From contig NC_056762.1 in NCBI RefSeq assembly GCF_018687715.1, positions 28,375,864 to 28,439,863 of the forward strand: a stretch of 64,000 bases of DNA. The letters run 5' to 3'. A program made the position numbers and the translations under genes. The notes beneath the pieces were generated by a model. The model ran no database searches, was not told the DNA's origin, and saw nothing but the letters and a program-made list of their open reading frames with translations. Positions 59,471-64,000 of the stretch are shown here, piece by piece (position 1 is the first letter of the stretch; each line of letters starts with the position of its first letter). Source of the DNA: Carya illinoinensis (Eukaryota; Streptophyta; Magnoliopsida; Fagales; Juglandaceae).

Positions 59471-61049
59471 GCAATTTAATGCTCTATGAGAAAAGATTCT
59501 TTTTTAACCTTAATCATATTTCGAGTTTTGAAAGAGATATACAAAATTTACTTTAAGAGATTTATCTGTAAGCTTGTTTCCTTTCTTGCTCATATTTTAT
59601 ACGTTGATGTGTTTGACTCCATTATTTATATAACTTGAACTTGAGACTCATTTAAACTTGAACTTATTTGTTATTATCAAAATTCATATGTTAGTATATA
59701 ATTAAATGATACTTGAAACTTTGGGTTTGACACTCTCATTCACTGTCATGGATATACTTACAGATGCTGTACAACCAAACTGGACTGCCGTTGGGGGCTC
59801 CAAACCATACTGATCGAAACTCGAATCATCACAGTGGATCGTGAATGACTTTTTTCCCCTTCAGACCTATTGTGCGATTTTTTAGCATTAACAGATGGCG
59901 CCATATATGGAATTCGACTAATTTTATACACCGAAAGTAGGAGAATGAAGATTTCCTGGCTTCAAAGACACCATTGGACAAACAAATAAATTTCCCTCAA
60001 CTCCTTACCTATCATCATTTTTTACCACATTATTTTGGATAAAAGGAAGGAATGGGTGAGATACAATTTCTTGCCCATTCCATCAGAAGATGATTGTTCA
60101 ATCACTTAAGCACTTAAGCACAATGTGCATACGAGATAAGTACCCCTTGTGCACGAAAGACATAGTAGATTAAGGATTATGGTAGTGCACAGTGCACGTA
60201 CAGCACACACCCACTTGTGCATGGCATGCACAACGGCGGGTTGGCTGCCCGTTGCCCCTCACAAGCAACAACCCCGCTTGCCGAAGACCATGCCATTGGA
60301 TTGTCGAAAGGGACTAGCGAAGATTACCCCCTTGTTCATGCCATGCAATGTCTATGGGCTTACAAGATCCATCTCACTAGCCACAAGGGGGCATGGGGAA
60401 GCCACTCGGCCAACATTGGGGTCGCTAGTGATTTCTATCTTTGATACGTCTTCTCCGTTATCGAAAAGTCATGGCTATCCAAACACCCATATCCGAGGCA
60501 CACTTGATCGAGATGCTCACCGTGGCGGGCATGTAAAGCCTACCAACACAATCCTAGCAAACGTGCTTGACTCTTAGATGAAGTCGCGGACAGCATCTCT
60601 CGCTAGTTCCCAGCCGTCGAGCACCTAGAGGTTGGTGGGTTGCAACCTGCTAGCTGCTGATGGGCTACTAAGTTCACAAGTAGCCACAACTAGATGCACC
60701 ATCAATTTTTGCTGCTAGCGTATTGACCCTCAAAGACAGAGAATGCTAGTGGGACCTTTCCCGCTGGCCCCATCAATTCCCTCATTTGCTACAATGAGTA
60801 ACTCAGCCTAAGCCTCCCTCGACCACCTGGAGTTACTCGACCATGTCTTCCTCAACCATTACACGAACATAGGTCCCACAACCATCCTCATTGACAACTA
60901 TCAAAGCATCCTGGCCACATACATCTCGGCCTGAGCTGTAAGTTGCTCGGCCATGCATGTGGGCAAACCGTCTCAAGAATATCAAGCTCTTGTTCAAATC
61001 AACACCTGGATACTAGTTTCTCCTTCCTCTGCTTCTAATGTAATCAGTT
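59471..61049. other. Mixed intergenic sequence, GC-richer part at 60140-61040
   Basis: AT-rich to about 59740, then GC-richer. A 142-codon frame at 60149-60577 matches nothing I know and has no clear domain. 'gctcggcc' and 'ctgctagctgctg' motifs recur at 60600-60950. The block may be non-coding retroelement sequence before the Copia fragment, but I see no LTR. Confidence 0.35.
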
Positions 61050-62531
61050 GCAGGTGAGTGTTTCAAACAAAATTAAGATCCGATGGTCCCATTGAAAGAA
61101 GAAAAGTGAGGCTTGTGGCTAAGGGATTTCATCAACAAATCAATATTGACTATACTGAAACCTTTAACCCAGTGGTAAAGCCCTCAACTATTCGGTTAGT
61201 TCTCTTAATTGCAACTGCTCGTGGATGGTGCCTTAGAAAAATTGAAATACAGAATGCTTTCCTTCAAGGTAAGCTTTCTGAAACAATTTTTATGCAACAA
61301 CCGCAAGGTCTTGTTGATCCATTGAGGCCTCATTTTGTTTGCAAATTGAACAAAGCCATTTACAGCCTTAAGCAGGCTCCCCGAGCATGGTTCTTGGAAC
61401 TGAGTTCTTGGTTGTTTCATTATGGCTTTTATGCATCAAAGGGTGATCCTTCCCTTTTCATTATGCACACGTTCTTAGCTTGCATGTTTATTCTTGTGTA
61501 TATCGATGATATGATCATTACATCTTCATCATCAATTGCTATTGATAGCCTCATCACATCTCTTAGTCAAGCCTTCCCAGTTCAAGACTTAGGCAGATTA
61601 TCATATTTCCTTAGTTTTGAACTTGAATATCTTTCAGATGGTATCCTTATAAGCCAACGAAAATATATCTCAAATTTGTTGGAAAAGACCAATATGAGTG
61701 CTACCAATCTCATCTCTTCACCCATGTCAGCTTCAACAAAGCCTTCCGAATTTGATTCTCCACCTTTTGAAGATATCACATTATTCAGAAGCATTGTTGA
61801 CAATTTACAGTACCTCTCATTAACAAGACCAAATGTCTCCTTTGTTATAAATAAAGTACGCTAATTTATGCATGAAGCCAAACTCTCTCATTGGACTGCA
61901 GTAAAAATAATTCTTCGTTACCTAAAGTCCACAATCAATTTTGGTCTATTTCTCTCAAAACAATCCTCATTCACATTGCATGCATACTTTGATGTAGATT
62001 AGGCAGGGTGCCTAAATGACAGGAGATCTATAGGTGGCTTCTGTATATTTCTGGGCAATCATCCTATTTCATGGAGTTTGAGAAAGCAACATACTATTGC
62101 ACGGTCCAATATTGAGGCCAAGTACAAATCCTTGGCTAATGCCACTGCTGAACTTATTTGGTTGCAAACTTTGAGAAAAGAGCTTGGTTTCTCTCTTTCA
62201 TAGCCCCCTGTTTTGTGGTGTGACAATCTAGGGGCAACATATCTCACCTTTTATCCTGTGTATCACTCTCTTACAAAGCACATGTATATAGATTTTCATT
62301 TTGTGAGACATAGATTGGCTGCCAAAATCTTACAAGTTCAATTCTGCAATAGCAAAAGATCAAAGTGCATATGTGTTTACTAAACCATTGGTGTTTGATA
62401 GATTTTCCATTCTTAGATCTAGTCTTCATGTGCTTGGCATCCCACTTGACTCGAGGGGTCGTATTAACCTAAATCAAGATAAGGCTACTCAAAAAACCAA
62501 GAAGCAGCAAAAGCCACCACAGCAAAATTAA
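61050..62531 (+). pseudogene. Ty1/Copia reverse transcriptase-RNase H, 5'-truncated
   Basis: The frame begins inside reverse transcriptase (RKVRLVAKGFHQQ, DYTETFNPVVKPSTIRLVL, QNAFLQGKLSETIFMQQPQG, LKQAPRAWF) and reaches the catalytic YIDD (about 61500). RNase H follows ([43 protein letters not shown]). In-frame stops lie at 61862, 62000 and 62201, and the phase changes near 62350. Gag, protease and integrase are absent upstream, so only the 3' part of the element was kept or inserted. A sequence with 'ggttgtaacaaacttt' and 'gatcaatgaaatgaatatt' follows (62570-62680), like a Copia 3' end, but no paired LTR is seen. Confidence 0.9.
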
Positions 62532-63904
62532 AAATTCTAGAATTACTACTTTTTCTATTTCTAGAATGATTAGGTTGTAACAAACTTTATTCCTTTTTGT
62601 ACTGTTTACTGTATTCCTTATGCCTTTATACTGTGCACAAAGGCATTATGTAATTCATGATCAATGAAATGAATATTCTGGAAAAATACCTTGCTCTCAA
62701 TTTGGTAGTGGTAATTATTTAAGTGAAGATCAATATTTGCTTGGTACTATTGTGGGGAAATTCAGAGAAGTTAAAAATTTTAAGTAAGCAATGCTCCTAT
62801 GCTAGACTTTGCAAAAAAACTGATTGAAATTGATTTTATGAAAAAAATTACATATTTTGTTATAAGAACAATCTCAAATTTTTTCAACACTATTTTTTGT
62901 AGTTGAATAAGAAAATAAAATATTTCTATCATGACTGGTGCATAAAGGAGCATTCTTTGTACTCTGTTGTAATATGATATTGCTTCTGAAAACCCTATGG
63001 TATAACATTCTACTTTTGCTTCTATTCTAGCCTTATAATAGGTGTAAAATTGTAGACTCTGCTATTTTGTTGGTACCAACATCTCTATTTTTGGGTGCAT
63101 CCACTTTGGAGATAAAGTGGTTTTCTTCGGGAGTCTTTATTGTGTGCACACTTAGCGCGCCTAGTTTAAACGGGGGAGATTTCACTTATATTTCTAACCA
63201 GTTGTCTATCGGGGCTTTCACAACCCTGTCACAAGAGTTAAACATGGTATTTGTTATGTTATGATATTGTATTAGTTATGCTTATGTCAAATGTCTTTTG
63301 TCTATATTATTATTGTAATAAAATGTTTTAGATAATACTATTGCTATTTTTTAAGGTTGTTAGTTTTTGTATTCTGTAATTGATTCAAGCTTACACACTA
63401 GTATATTTTTATTGCTTACTGAGTTGGTGGTCTTACTCGTTTGCTTCCATCGTTTTTTCGGATGATTTTTTATAGTTGTGAAGTTGGAATAGATAAGACA
63501 CGAAAAATTAGATGAGAAAGATGAGATAAGTGTCAGGTAACATAAGTGGATTAGTCTGAGTTAAGAGAAACATTGTCAATGTTTAGTTTATTTTGTTTGA
63601 AAGAATTCTTTAAACATTTAATTTTAGAGGATTTTTGTATTTGAATTTTTATTATTATGGATTTCAAGTTAAATGATTCATCCCGTGTACAGGGCAGGAT
63701 ATGTTTCATTACCTGAAATCATATGTTCATAATTGTTTTAAATCTAGTAGTTTTGCTTTTGATTGAAGATTTTTCTAGGAAAACATTTTCATCTCTTGCC
63801 TTATTTAGAAAGGGCAAAAAAAGCTATTAGTTAAAAATGGCTAGTGAGTTCATAAAAAAAAATTATGTACAAAAAGTGGAAGGTGACTTATTCCTTTCAA
63901 AGGC
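62532..63904. other. Gene-free sequence after the Copia fragment
   Basis: Possible Copia 3' untranslated or LTR remnant to about 62690, then AT-rich sequence. A 65-codon frame at 63067-63264 matches no family I know. Confidence 0.4.
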
Positions 63905-64000
63905 AATTAAGGTTTCGTTTAATAAAAGTTGAATAAAAATATTATAAAATTAAAATATTGTTAAAATATAATTTTTATTTTGATATTTGAAAAAGTTGAA
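63905..64000. repeat. MITE copy 4, cut by the window end
   Basis: 'aaggtttcgtttaataaaag', then 'gttgaataaaaatatt', 'aaaatattgttaaaatataa' and 'gatatttgaaaaagttgaa' match the left halves of copies 1 and 3. Confidence 0.65.

Noticed and set aside
60149..60577. 142-residue open frame
   Set aside because: No recognisable domain or splice structure; kept only as part of the intergenic description.

Overview
This is nuclear DNA of a eudicot plant. It holds two multi-exon genes with GT-AG introns, plant Ty3/Gypsy (Athila and Tekay) and Ty1/Copia elements, a CACTA transposon, a SINE and several MITEs. The recurring MITE beginning with a 'cgtttgg ... gagatgagatgag' motif is one I associate with Fagales genomes, especially walnut/hickory relatives. 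That placement is inference.

Layout. 1-5024: old Mutator-type gene debris. This is a GRF-zinc-finger-like exon (+) and a badly decayed but nearly complete FAR1-RELATED SEQUENCE (FRS) gene (-) with Pro/Tyr-rich upstream exons. 5025-17781: a complete Athila-lineage retrotransposon with 1.9-kb LTRs and a CATTT target duplication. Its gag is split by a solo LTR of another family (TATGG duplication), and a SINE sits in its 3' non-coding part. 18712-28217: a Tekay-lineage chromovirus with CAAAT duplication, about 2.2-kb LTRs and many nonsense mutations; the solo LTR inside the Athila belongs to the same broad LTR family. 28302-39452: a minus-strand solo-LTR-like sequence of about 4.1 kb, split by a 7.06-kb CACTA transposon (30244-37307, CAT duplication) with a long 3' subterminal repeat array and no recognisable transposase.

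39453-50276 is the gene island. It holds an expansin-like B gene (EXLB1 type, +, five exons, 257 aa) and, tail to tail with it, BUD13 (-, eight exons, 472 aa), a subunit of the spliceosomal RES complex. One BUD13 intron carries a MITE. 50277-64000 is gene-poor: dispersed and tandem repeats, a 1-kb inverted-repeat element, a PIF/Harbinger-like element with TAA duplication, AT-rich degenerate tandem repeats, a 5'-truncated Copia reverse transcriptase/RNase H pseudogene, and a MITE cut by the window end.

The two intact genes are not functionally linked. One encodes a cell-wall protein and the other a splicing factor. The rest is a record of nested insertion: FRS locus, then Athila, then Tekay LTR and SINE; and LTR, then CACTA, then MITE. 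I see no novel multi-gene system. The most unusual details are a 12-bp copy of 3' flanking sequence between the Tekay 5' LTR and its primer-binding site, exon-like segments inside the non-autonomous CACTA, and the still-readable FRS fossil.
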